This document shows positions 51,440-58,755 of a stretch of DNA of 64,000 nucleotides, piece after piece. Under the pieces are notes generated by a model. That model worked only from the letters and a program-made list of their open reading frames with translations. It had not been told where the DNA came from and made no database searches. Made by a program: the position numbers and the translations under genes. The DNA is from Nocardia salmonicida NBRC 13393. Its GTDB lineage: Bacteria > Actinomycetota > Actinomycetes > Mycobacteriales > Mycobacteriaceae. Where the stretch lies: the NCBI RefSeq assembly GCF_001613085.1, contig NZ_BDBR01000004.1, positions 62,001 to 126,000 of the forward strand. Reading direction: 5' to 3'. Position 1 is the first letter of the stretch. Every line of letters begins with the position of its first letter.

Positions 51440-52153
51440 TCAGCGATCCAGCGGGTTCAGCGTGATGGCGACCCGCATTCCCGAGCGCCAGAGCGTCGCG
51501 GCCGTCGAGCGCGGCCGGATGCGGGCCTCGTCGCGCATGGTCGCGGTGAACTCGGCGGCGAATCCGGCCCTGTCGTGGCGGGCATCGATGGCGGCGAGTT
51601 GACGCGAATCCAGTTGGTAAGCACGTAGACCCGTGACGTCCAGATGGGCGGCGTCGTGCAGCAATGCCGCTTCCGCCCCACGATCACGCGGTGTCGCCGG
51701 GTCCATGTGGCGTGCGATGGCGGTATGGACGCACTCACCCAGCTCGGGCGTGGCGCCGCGGTCGAGGACGAACGTGCGAGCGCGCCGTGCGCCGAGCAAC
51801 GCGAAACACCCCACCGTGGGGTCGGCCGGCTCCCCCACCGCGACATCGTGCAGCACGCAGGCGACGTAGAGCGCCTCCGGGTCGGGCCGTAGGTTGTCCA
51901 CCTGCGCCAAGGCCATCCCGAATTCCCAGCATCGCAGGCTGTGGGCGAGCAGCGCGGGCGTGAGTACCTGGGTGGCCTCGTCCAGGGCGGACCGGCACAG
52001 TCGCGAATCCGGCGGTACCGGCGCCGCCCACCCCGAGCCGTCCCCCTCGCGACGCAGCCCTCGGACCAGATGAGGCAAGGATGTGGCCTGTATGCCCAAT
52101 GCCGAACCCGCGGTGCGGATCTGCTGCATCAGACTCAATTCGCCGTCACGCAT
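51440..52153 (-). CDS. HD-domain hydrolase
   Basis: A 237-aa HD protein: HSLRCWEFGMALAQ, VACVLHDVAVGEP and HTAIARHMDPATP carry the metal-binding His/Asp residues. Related proteins include cyanamide hydratase-like enzymes and phosphohydrolases. ATG 52153 has AGGAG at a normal 9-nt distance; ATG 52162 is too close to it. It overlaps the upstream TetR gene, so the two are co-transcribed. Substrate unknown. Confidence 0.82.
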   Translation of the reverse strand: MRDGELSLMQQIRTAGSALGIQATSLPHLVRGLRREGDGSGWAAPVPPDSRLCRSALDEATQVLTPALLAHSLRCWEFGMALAQVDNLRPDPEALYVACVLHDVAVGEPADPTVGCFALLGARRARTFVLDRGATPELGECVHTAIARHMDPATPRDRGAEAALLHDAAHLDVTGLRAYQLDSRQLAAIDARHDRAGFAAEFTATMRDEARIRPRSTAATLWRSGMRVAITLNPLDR

Positions 52154-52763
52154 CGTGGTCATCTCCTACATGGGAAAGCAGATCGGCTCGGGCGATGGCG
52201 AGCATGGCCGCCAGGGTTGATTCGTCGACGATCCTGCGCTGGAACAGCGAGTACGCCCCGTTCACCGTGGCCCACGAAACCATCACCAGCGCATGGGGTT
52301 CGACATCACAGCCCGCCAGTCGCACTGCGGCGGCGAAGGATTCGATCAAGCCGCCGAGAACGGCGTCGATGCGCACCTTCGCCTCGGTCGCCAGTTCGGA
52401 TTCGCTGACGTCGATGTCGGTCAGCGCGAGAATTCGCAACGCGAGCGGGTTGTCTCGATGGAAGGCGACGTAGCGGTCACACACGGCGGCGACCTCGGCG
52501 CGCGGGGTCGATTCAGCGCCGATCGGTGCGGACATCGCCGCCGCGTGCAGGGTCGCTGTCCGCCAGGCCAGCGCGGCGTACACGTCGGCCTTGCCCTCGC
52601 GAAAATTGGCGTAGATCGAGCTCACCGCCACGTCGGCCTCGGCGGCGAGCATGTCGATGGTGGTGCCGCGGTAGCCCTCTCGAAGGAACAAGACCTGCGC
52701 GGCATCGAGCACCGCGGTGTGGGTCCGACGTTTGCGTCGGTCGGCAGGGGGTTCCAACGTCAT
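52146..52763 (-). CDS. TetR-family regulator (thioesterase/HD locus)
   Basis: A 205-aa TetR protein with helix-turn-helix TTIDMLAAEADVAVSSIYANFREGKADVY. It overlaps the HD gene behind it and is divergent from a PaaI-type thioesterase gene across 55 bp filled with TTCCGATA repeats. It likely represses both directions. Confidence 0.88.
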   Translation of the reverse strand: MTLEPPADRRKRRTHTAVLDAAQVLFLREGYRGTTIDMLAAEADVAVSSIYANFREGKADVYAALAWRTATLHAAAMSAPIGAESTPRAEVAAVCDRYVAFHRDNPLALRILALTDIDVSESELATEAKVRIDAVLGGLIESFAAAVRLAGCDVEPHALVMVSWATVNGAYSLFQRRIVDESTLAAMLAIARADLLSHVGDDHDA

Positions 52764-52809
52764 ATCGAATACCGTAGTCTGATTCCGATATCATAGTCAA
52801 CTTCCGATA
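52762..52809. promoter_or_regulatory. repeat-rich operator between TetR and thioesterase genes
   Basis: ATATCG (52762-52767) and CGATAT (52786-52791) form an inverted pair, and TTCCGATA occurs directly repeated at 52783-52790 and 52802-52809. The set covers nearly the whole 55-bp gap. Confidence 0.5.
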
Positions 52810-52818
52810 GGACTCCTG

Positions 52819-53250
52819 ATGGCCCTCTCCCCGCAGCTCCCCCGCACCGGCAGCGAAGCCATGGCCCTGTTCCTGCCCCAATCCCCCTTCGTCCGGCACA
52901 TGGGCATCGAACTCGTCGACATCGAGGAGGGCTCGGCCCGCCTCCGGATGCCCTTCCGCGAAGAACTCGTCACGGTCGGCGACATGGTTCACGGCGGCGC
53001 CCTCGCGGGCTGCATCGATATCGGCATCATGGCCGCGGCCTGGGCCGGAGCTCGGCTCCCCGAGCAATTGCGCGGGGTGACCGTCTCGATGTCCATCGAT
53101 TTCATCCAGCCGGCCAACGCCGAAAGCATCGACATCATCGGCACTCGCCTGCGCGCCGGGCGCCACCTCAGCACCTGCCGGGTCGACATCGTCGCCACCG
53201 ACGGCGGTCGCCTCATCGCCGCGGGAGCGGGCACCTACAAAGTGGGCTGA
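52819..53250 (+). CDS. PaaI-type hotdog thioesterase
   Basis: A 143-aa acyl-CoA thioesterase: VHGGALAGCIDIGIMAAAW carries the HGG active-site motif and following helix. It hydrolyses acyl- or aryl-CoA. Controlled, by layout, through the divergent TetR. A lipoprotein gene follows 32 bp later and may be co-transcribed. A second such TetR/thioesterase pair is at 57.6-58.7 kb. Confidence 0.9.
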   Translation: MALSPQLPRTGSEAMALFLPQSPFVRHMGIELVDIEEGSARLRMPFREELVTVGDMVHGGALAGCIDIGIMAAAWAGARLPEQLRGVTVSMSIDFIQPANAESIDIIGTRLRAGRHLSTCRVDIVATDGGRLIAAGAGTYKVG

Positions 53251-53282
53251 AACCACCGGCCGGCGGGCCTAACCTCGACAGC

Positions 53283-54377
53283 ATGGAGTTCCGCAAGACA
53301 GCGTTTCTCGTCGCGCCCGCCTTCGCTCTCACTCTGCTGTGCGCGTGCTCTCCGGGCGAGAGTTCCGATCGGTCGAGCACCCCGTCCCACTCCTCAGCGC
53401 ACGATTCGCCCGTCACCGATGAGCTCGACGCGCCGTGGTCGATCGCCTTCCACGGCGCCACCGCACTGGTGAGCGAGCGAGACAGCGGTCGCATCCTCGA
53501 AATCGGTACCGACGGAACACAACACGAGGTGGGCACCGTCGACGATGTCGAACCCTCGGGCGAAGGCGGCCTCCTCGGCATCGCCGTACGCGGGGCGCAG
53601 TTGTTCGCCTACTACACCGCCGACGACGACAACCGCATCGAACGATTCGACCTCACCGGAGAACCGGGCAACCTCACGCTCGGCGGCGGCAGAACAATCC
53701 TCACCGGGCTGCCCGCCGCGGCCAACCACAACGGCGGCCGGATCGCCTTCGGTCCCGACGGGATGCTGTATGCCACCGTCGGCGACGCGGGCAACCGGCC
53801 CGCGGCCCAGGATCGCGCGGCCCTCGCCGGAAAGATCCTGCGCATGACACCGGACGGGCAGGCACCCGCCGACAACCCCGTTCCGGGCTCACTCGTCTAC
53901 AGCTACGGCCACCGGAACCCGCAGGGCATCACCTGGACAGCGGACGGCAGGATGTTCGCCAGTGAGTTCGGCCAGAACACCTGGGACGAACTCAATCTCA
54001 TCGAACCCGGCGGCAATTACGGCTGGCCGGAGGTCGAAGGCATCGCAGGCAAAGCCGGTCTCATCGATCCCCTGCAACAGTGGAAACCGTCCGAGGCCAG
54101 CCCGAGCGGGATGACGAATGTCGGTGGGTCCCTCTACGTCGCGAATCTGCGTGGCGAGCGACTGCGTCGAATCCCGCTCGACGATCTCACCCAGTCGACC
54201 GAGTCGCTGGTCGGCGAGTACGGGCGCCTCCGCGACATCGCCGTCGCCCCTGACGGATCGCTGTGGGTACTGACGAACAACACCGATGGTCGCGGCGAAC
54301 CCGCCGCTGGTGACGACCGCATCGTCCGGCTCGAGCCGACCGCGTTCACCGCTCCGGATGCAACACCAACACGGTGA
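53283..54377 (+). CDS. PQQ-type sugar/sorbosone dehydrogenase lipoprotein (LppZ-like)
   Basis: A 364-aa exported lipoprotein (lipobox LLCAC, Cys22) with a six-bladed propeller: ATALVSERDSGRI, EGGLLGIAV, NHNGGRIAFGPDG, GHRNPQGI and GGNYGWPEV are signatures of soluble glucose/sorbosone dehydrogenases. Mycobacterium LppZ (Rv3006) is the nearest named relative. PQQ and Ca use are inferred from the family; no PQQ genes are nearby. Its 3' end overlaps the convergent phosphoesterase gene by 32 bp. Confidence 0.9.
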   Translation: MEFRKTAFLVAPAFALTLLCACSPGESSDRSSTPSHSSAHDSPVTDELDAPWSIAFHGATALVSERDSGRILEIGTDGTQHEVGTVDDVEPSGEGGLLGIAVRGAQLFAYYTADDDNRIERFDLTGEPGNLTLGGGRTILTGLPAAANHNGGRIAFGPDGMLYATVGDAGNRPAAQDRAALAGKILRMTPDGQAPADNPVPGSLVYSYGHRNPQGITWTADGRMFASEFGQNTWDELNLIEPGGNYGWPEVEGIAGKAGLIDPLQQWKPSEASPSGMTNVGGSLYVANLRGERLRRIPLDDLTQSTESLVGEYGRLRDIAVAPDGSLWVLTNNTDGRGEPAAGDDRIVRLEPTAFTAPDATPTR

Positions 54378-55476
54378 TCTCACTGGGCGCGAACACCCGC
54401 ATCGGCGGACCCCAATAGCCGGTGCCGCGGCTGGTGTAGAGCTGGGTGCCGTTCGCGTGTCTGCTCAGTCCCGCGATCACCGGCTGGTCGAGCCGGACCA
54501 GGTAGTGGAACGGCCAGATCTGACCGCCGTGCGTGTGCCCGGAGATCTGTAGTTCCACCCCGGCCGCGGAGCTGTCGGCGACCTGTTTGGGCTGGTGGGC
54601 CAGCAGGACGACCGGCAGTTCGGGGTCGGTGCCGGCGAGCGCGGCGGACAGGTCGGGACCGTGGCCGGGCACGTCGGCGGTGGGGTCGTCGATTCCGGCG
54701 ACAACCAGCCGGTCACCGTCGCGCTCGACGGTGCGGTGCGCATTGTGCAGCGGCTGCCAGCCGATCGAGGCCATGTAGTCGATCCAGCTCTGGGCATCGT
54801 CGAGGTACTCGTGATTGCCGGTGATGTAGAACCGGCCGAGCGGCGCTTCGACGCGTGCGAGCGGGGCGACCTGATCGGCTCGCTTCGCCACCGAACCGTC
54901 GACGAGATCCCCGGCGAGACCCACGATGTCGGGCCGCTGCGCGTTGACCACGTCGACAACGTCTCGCGACCACTGCTCCCGGTCGATCGCGGCGAAGTGG
55001 GTGTCGGTGAGCACCACGACGCGCAGCCCGTCGAGACCCTCGGCGAGGCCCGGGATCGCGACGTCGACGGTACGAACCTGCGGCACCCGCCGCGCCTCGT
55101 ACACCCCGTACCCGGTGAGCACCGCCGAGACCACCACCACAGTGAGCGCCACGCCCCGACTCGCGCGCATCCGATCGATCCCGGCGGCGCGCAGCACGCC
55201 CCGGACGATCGATCCGATCAGCGACCAGACGAACACCACCCACAAGACCCCGAGCAGAACGTCACCGACGATCGCCGCCGGATCGAACTGCGGCGGCCCG
55301 TGCCCGAGGAACAGCGCGACGAGCAAACACAGATACCCGACCACACAGGCCGCGGTGCCGACCCGAAACAGAGTCCCGCTTCGCCCCGTCGGCGCGGCAA
55401 CCAGGGTCCACCACGGAACCGCGAACATCACCGCCGGAACCAGCAGGACCACTATCACCAGCACCACCGAGGTCAC
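54346..55476 (-). CDS. membrane metallophosphoesterase
   Basis: A 376-aa protein: about four N-terminal transmembrane helices (first ~150 residues), then a calcineurin-like phosphoesterase with LTDTHF, AGDLVDG, ITGNHEY and GHTHGGQ. This YkuE/YaeI-like layout suggests a lipid phosphatase, for example UDP-diacylglucosamine-like or isoprenoid substrates. The 3' end overlaps the dehydrogenase gene convergent to it, which may cause antisense interference. Confidence 0.9.
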   Translation of the reverse strand: MTSVVLVIVVLLVPAVMFAVPWWTLVAAPTGRSGTLFRVGTAACVVGYLCLLVALFLGHGPPQFDPAAIVGDVLLGVLWVVFVWSLIGSIVRGVLRAAGIDRMRASRGVALTVVVVSAVLTGYGVYEARRVPQVRTVDVAIPGLAEGLDGLRVVVLTDTHFAAIDREQWSRDVVDVVNAQRPDIVGLAGDLVDGSVAKRADQVAPLARVEAPLGRFYITGNHEYLDDAQSWIDYMASIGWQPLHNAHRTVERDGDRLVVAGIDDPTADVPGHGPDLSAALAGTDPELPVVLLAHQPKQVADSSAAGVELQISGHTHGGQIWPFHYLVRLDQPVIAGLSRHANGTQLYTSRGTGYWGPPMRVFAPSEITVLVLHPER

Positions 55477-55577
55477 GAGATCCCGTCCTCAACAAGGCCG
55501 CCCCCGGTCGGGCCGCACCACAGCAGATCATCTCAGGTCACTTTCGGCCCGGACGCGACCCATCTCCCTCGCCGAAA

Positions 55578-55647
55578 CAAGAGCACTGCTCTTGCTTTAT
55601 CGACGCGACTGTGTGACCATCGATCTCGAGAAAGAGCACCGCTCTCG
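55578..55647. promoter_or_regulatory. two tandem palindromes (AAGAGCACYGCTCTYG)
   Basis: CAAGAGCA-C-TGCTCTTG (55578-55594) is perfect; AAGAGCACCGCTCTCG (55632-55647) repeats it 54 bp later. Both lie in the ~100 bp upstream of the membrane-protein gene at 55679. Typical TetR operators, but no regulator gene is adjacent. Confidence 0.7.
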
Positions 55648-55678
55648 AATCTGGGCGGTGCGCCCCCAAAGGAGTGTC

Positions 55679-56383
55679 ATGTCCGTTCCCTCGCTCGCAT
55701 CGCGTCCCGACAACCGCGCCCGCCAGGGCGCCTTCGCCTTCGCACTCGCGGGCATCCTGTTCGTGATCTACGAGGCTGCCGCTCCCCGCGTTTCCGACCA
55801 GACCACGCTCGCCGGTGCCGAGTCGTGGACAAGCCTTGGCTGGTCCCTGGCACATATCGCCGCGATCGCCGGGCTCATCCTCATCCCGCTCGGATACAAC
55901 GCATTGCGCGGTCGGCTCCGAGGCACTCCCCACGAGGGCACGGCCGCTGCAGCCGCGACGATCGGCTACATCGGATCGGCGCTGACGATCTCGTACTACG
56001 GCGCGGAGGTCTACGGCCTCAAAGCAATCGGACAGCGCGCCGTTGCCGACGGGGACGCCACGCTGACCGAGGTCGGCAACGCCTTCCGGTACGACCCGAC
56101 CGCGATGAGCGTCTTCGCGATCGGCCTCATGCTGATCACGGTCGCGGCGGTACTGGCCGCGGTGGCGGTGTGGCGTTCGGGCACTCTGCACCGCTGGAGC
56201 GCCGTCCCGCTCGCGGTACTACTGGCGACGATGCTGCCGCAGTACTTCCTGCCCCACACCGGCCGAATCGCCTGGGGCGCAATGGTGGCGGTCGCGACCA
56301 TCTGGCTCACCGCCGAGATGGTGCGGGACCACACCCCCACCGAGCGGGTCGAAACTACCCACCGGCCACGATCCGCAGCATGA
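55679..56383 (+). CDS. six-helix membrane protein of unknown function
   Basis: A 234-aa integral membrane protein with about six hydrophobic helices (AFAFALAGILFVIY; LAHIAAIAGLILIPLGY; AAATIGYIGSALTISYYGA; VFAIGLMLITVAAVLAAVAV; AVPLAVLLATMLPQYFL; AMVAVATIWLTAEMV). No family recognised. AAAGGAG precedes ATG 55679. Behind tandem palindromes, so it is probably an inducible transporter or envelope protein (inference). Confidence 0.75.
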   Translation: MSVPSLASRPDNRARQGAFAFALAGILFVIYEAAAPRVSDQTTLAGAESWTSLGWSLAHIAAIAGLILIPLGYNALRGRLRGTPHEGTAAAAATIGYIGSALTISYYGAEVYGLKAIGQRAVADGDATLTEVGNAFRYDPTAMSVFAIGLMLITVAAVLAAVAVWRSGTLHRWSAVPLAVLLATMLPQYFLPHTGRIAWGAMVAVATIWLTAEMVRDHTPTERVETTHRPRSAA

Positions 56384-56410
56384 TGGTGGGATGGCCGAGA
56401 TGATGAATGC

Positions 56411-57106
56411 ATGCGCGCACTGCTGATACTGATCGTCGTGCTGATGATCGCACTGATCGTCGGCGATCGAGTCGGGGTCGTCATGGCGCAGAACGAGATC
56501 GGACGCCAGATCGCCGCCGAGTACGACCTCGCGCACCAGCCCGAGGTCGAAATCGGCGGCTTTCCGTTCCTGACCCAGGCCGTGAACGGCACCTATCACG
56601 ACATCGATATCCGGATCGGCGACTGGAGTGGGTACGACATCTCCGTCCACAACCTCGATGTCGCACTGGCCGACGTCTCCGCACCGCTGACCGACGTGCT
56701 CAACAACCGCAGCTCGAACCTCGTCGCGGCCACGGCGACCGCGACTGCCGTGGTCCCCTACGATGTGGTGCTGGGTTTCGCGCCGTCGCAAGTGGATTCG
56801 ATCTCCGACAGCCCGGACGGACTGCGCGTGACCGGGAGGTTCTCGGTGGCGGGCATCTCGGTGCCGGCAACGGTGTTCGTCACCGTCGCACCGACCGAAG
56901 CGGGCATCGAGGTCACCCCGGTCTCGGTCCAGTCCGCGGCAGGCGGACCGACGATCTCCCTTGCCCTGATTCGCCAGTCACTGACCTTCGTCGTGCCGCT
57001 CCAGGAATTACCACTCGGCGCGCGCCTGACCGCCATCCAACCCGGCGCGGACGGCCTGCACGTCACCGCCGTAGCTCACGACGTTCGGCTCGACAGCCTG
57101 CCGTGA
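56411..57106 (+). CDS. DUF2993 (LmeA-like) exported lipid-binding protein
   Basis: A 231-aa DUF2993 protein. An N-terminal helix (LLILIVVLMIALIVGDRVGV) acts as anchor or signal; then AAEYDLAHQPEVEIGGFPFLTQ and YHDIDIRIGDW are diagnostic for the family. LmeA of mycobacteria is a periplasmic lipid-binding protein needed for full-length lipomannan. It starts 28 bp after the preceding membrane-protein gene and may share its transcript. Confidence 0.9.
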   Translation: MRALLILIVVLMIALIVGDRVGVVMAQNEIGRQIAAEYDLAHQPEVEIGGFPFLTQAVNGTYHDIDIRIGDWSGYDISVHNLDVALADVSAPLTDVLNNRSSNLVAATATATAVVPYDVVLGFAPSQVDSISDSPDGLRVTGRFSVAGISVPATVFVTVAPTEAGIEVTPVSVQSAAGGPTISLALIRQSLTFVVPLQELPLGARLTAIQPGADGLHVTAVAHDVRLDSLP

Positions 57107-57130
57107 GAATCTCGCAGCGCCTGCCCCGGG

Positions 57131-57589
57131 TCAGTGCCGATCGGTATCGGTGAAGGTGATCCGGACCGAGATCGGCGCACTCTGCAGCGCCCGGAAGGTG
57201 GCGGCGGTCAAGCCGGCGAACGCGGGATGCGACGCGAAGGTGCGCGCCCGCGCGTCGACATCGTCGTCGGGCACCAACTGCGCGGTACCGGTGCGCCAGG
57301 CGCCCCGTTGCCGAATTCGCACCTGCGGGTCGGCGGTGATGTTGGCGGTCCACCCCGAGCGGGTGCCGTGCTGGGAGATCACCCACGCGCCGGACTCGTC
57401 GAAGGCCGCCGCGATCGGGACCAGACGCAGTGCGCCGCTCTTTCGTCCGATCGTTTCCAATTCGGTGGCGAGCGCGGTGTCTATCCCTAGACGGCGCAGC
57501 GCGCGCACGGCGGGGTTGGCGACGTAGCGACCCACGCCGCGCTCGAAGAGAAACTTGCGCCGGGCGCGCTGGTCGATCTGCTCGGTCAT
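57131..57589 (-). CDS. deazaflavin (F420)-dependent nitroreductase-family protein
   Basis: A 152-aa Ddn-like protein (PF04075): ELETIGRKSGALRLVPIA and WTANITADPQVRIR are typical, with a YVANPAVRALRRLG lead-in. Such enzymes use F420H2 to reduce quinones or activate nitroimidazoles. Convergent with the DUF2993 gene. Confidence 0.9.
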   Translation of the reverse strand: MTEQIDQRARRKFLFERGVGRYVANPAVRALRRLGIDTALATELETIGRKSGALRLVPIAAAFDESGAWVISQHGTRSGWTANITADPQVRIRQRGAWRTGTAQLVPDDDVDARARTFASHPAFAGLTAATFRALQSAPISVRITFTDTDRH

Positions 57590-57625
57590 CGTTGTCGACC
57601 TCTCTGTTCCAGGTGAGGTGAGCTT

Positions 57626-58210
57626 TCAGAGTTCGAGAAGTTTGACGAGGTTGGTGCCCGCGTCATCGAGCGGCTGCAGGGATTTCGTGCTTCGGCATTG
57701 GATGATCGCGCCTTCGACCGTGCTGATGATGACGCTGCCGATCGAGGCGGCCGCAGCGGAGTCCATCCCCGCCGATCTCAGGAACTCGGCCAGCCGACCG
57801 GTCCAGTCGCCGAACACAGTGGCCGACGCCGCTTGCACGGTCGGCGAGTCGCTACCGCTCTGCGCGGCGGCCACGATCGGGCATCCGGCGGTGAACGACG
57901 AGGTCTCGAGGATCTGCTTCCAGCCTTCCACGAGTCCGACGACCACCTCCGCCGGTGACGACGACGCGGCGATCAGCGCCTCGATCATCGCGGTGATCTG
58001 CTGCCCGGCGTGCAGGGTCGCCTGCTCCATGAGCTCGCTCTTGCCGCCGGGGAAGTGCAGATATATCGAGCCTCGGGCGGTCTTGCTGTGGGCGAGCAGA
58101 TCGGTCAGTCCGGTCGCCGCGACTCCGTGTTCGCGCATCATGAGAATCGCGCTGCGGATGAGGCGTTCTCGTGGTCCCGTCACCGGGTTCATCGGCACCC
58201 CTTTCGCCAT
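57626..58210 (-). CDS. TetR-family regulator (second thioesterase locus)
   Basis: A 194-aa TetR protein with helix-turn-helix ATGLTDLLAHSKTARGSIYLHFPGGKSELME. Divergent from the PaaI-type thioesterase gene; the operator overlaps its start. ATG 58192 (MNPVTG) is an alternative start. A deazaflavin-protein gene follows 36 bp later on the same strand and may be co-regulated. Confidence 0.9.
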   Translation of the reverse strand: MAKGVPMNPVTGPRERLIRSAILMMREHGVAATGLTDLLAHSKTARGSIYLHFPGGKSELMEQATLHAGQQITAMIEALIAASSSPAEVVVGLVEGWKQILETSSFTAGCPIVAAAQSGSDSPTVQAASATVFGDWTGRLAEFLRSAGMDSAAAASIGSVIISTVEGAIIQCRSTKSLQPLDDAGTNLVKLLEL

Positions 58211-58266
58211 AGACCGATCAGTTCATCATACGGTATCGTCACCATCGATAGAACGATCGGTCTATC
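58209..58266. promoter_or_regulatory. paired operator between TetR and thioesterase genes
   Basis: A 20-bp near-palindrome GATAGAACGATCGGTCTATC (58247-58266) plus an inverted partial copy ATAGACCGATC (58209-58219); the latter overlaps the regulator's start codon. Confidence 0.75.
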
Positions 58267-58281
58267 AAGAGAGAGGGCGCC

Positions 58282-58743
58282 ATGACCACCACAACGCACC
58301 ACCCCGAAACGCCGGATTTCGCCACCATGAGCGGCCTCGACCTGCTCCGCGCCGCGGCCGCCATGCCCGATCGCGTAGGAATCGGCTCGCTGCTCGGAAT
58401 GACGATCGAGGAACTCGAGTTCGGCCGGGTGTCGTTCAGCCTCGTCACCCGCCCCGATTTCGCGAACCCCCTCGGCACCACCCACGGCGGTATCTGCGCG
58501 ACCTTGCTGGACTCGGTGATGGGTTGCGCGATTCATTCCGCGCTGGACGCGGGGGTCGGGTACGGCACGTTGGAGCTGAAGGTCAACTACATCCGGTCGG
58601 TGCCGATCCACGGCCGCCGCCTCATCGCCACCGGCTCGACGCTGCACGTCGGCCGCACCACGGCGACAGCGGAAGGCAAGGTGCACGATGAAGCGGGCAA
58701 ACTCGTCGCCCACGCCACCACCACCTGCATCATCCATCGCTGA
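58282..58743 (+). CDS. PaaI-type hotdog thioesterase
   Basis: A 153-aa thioesterase: THGGICATLLDSVMGCAIHSAL carries the HGG motif. A long N-terminal region (FATMSGLDLLRAAAAMPDR) precedes the hotdog fold. ATG 58282 follows GAGAGG. The molybdopterin oxidoreductase gene is 12 bp behind, so both are probably under the paired operator. Confidence 0.9.
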   Translation: MTTTTHHPETPDFATMSGLDLLRAAAAMPDRVGIGSLLGMTIEELEFGRVSFSLVTRPDFANPLGTTHGGICATLLDSVMGCAIHSALDAGVGYGTLELKVNYIRSVPIHGRRLIATGSTLHVGRTTATAEGKVHDEAGKLVAHATTTCIIHR

Positions 58744-58755
58744 CGGGGGAAGTCG

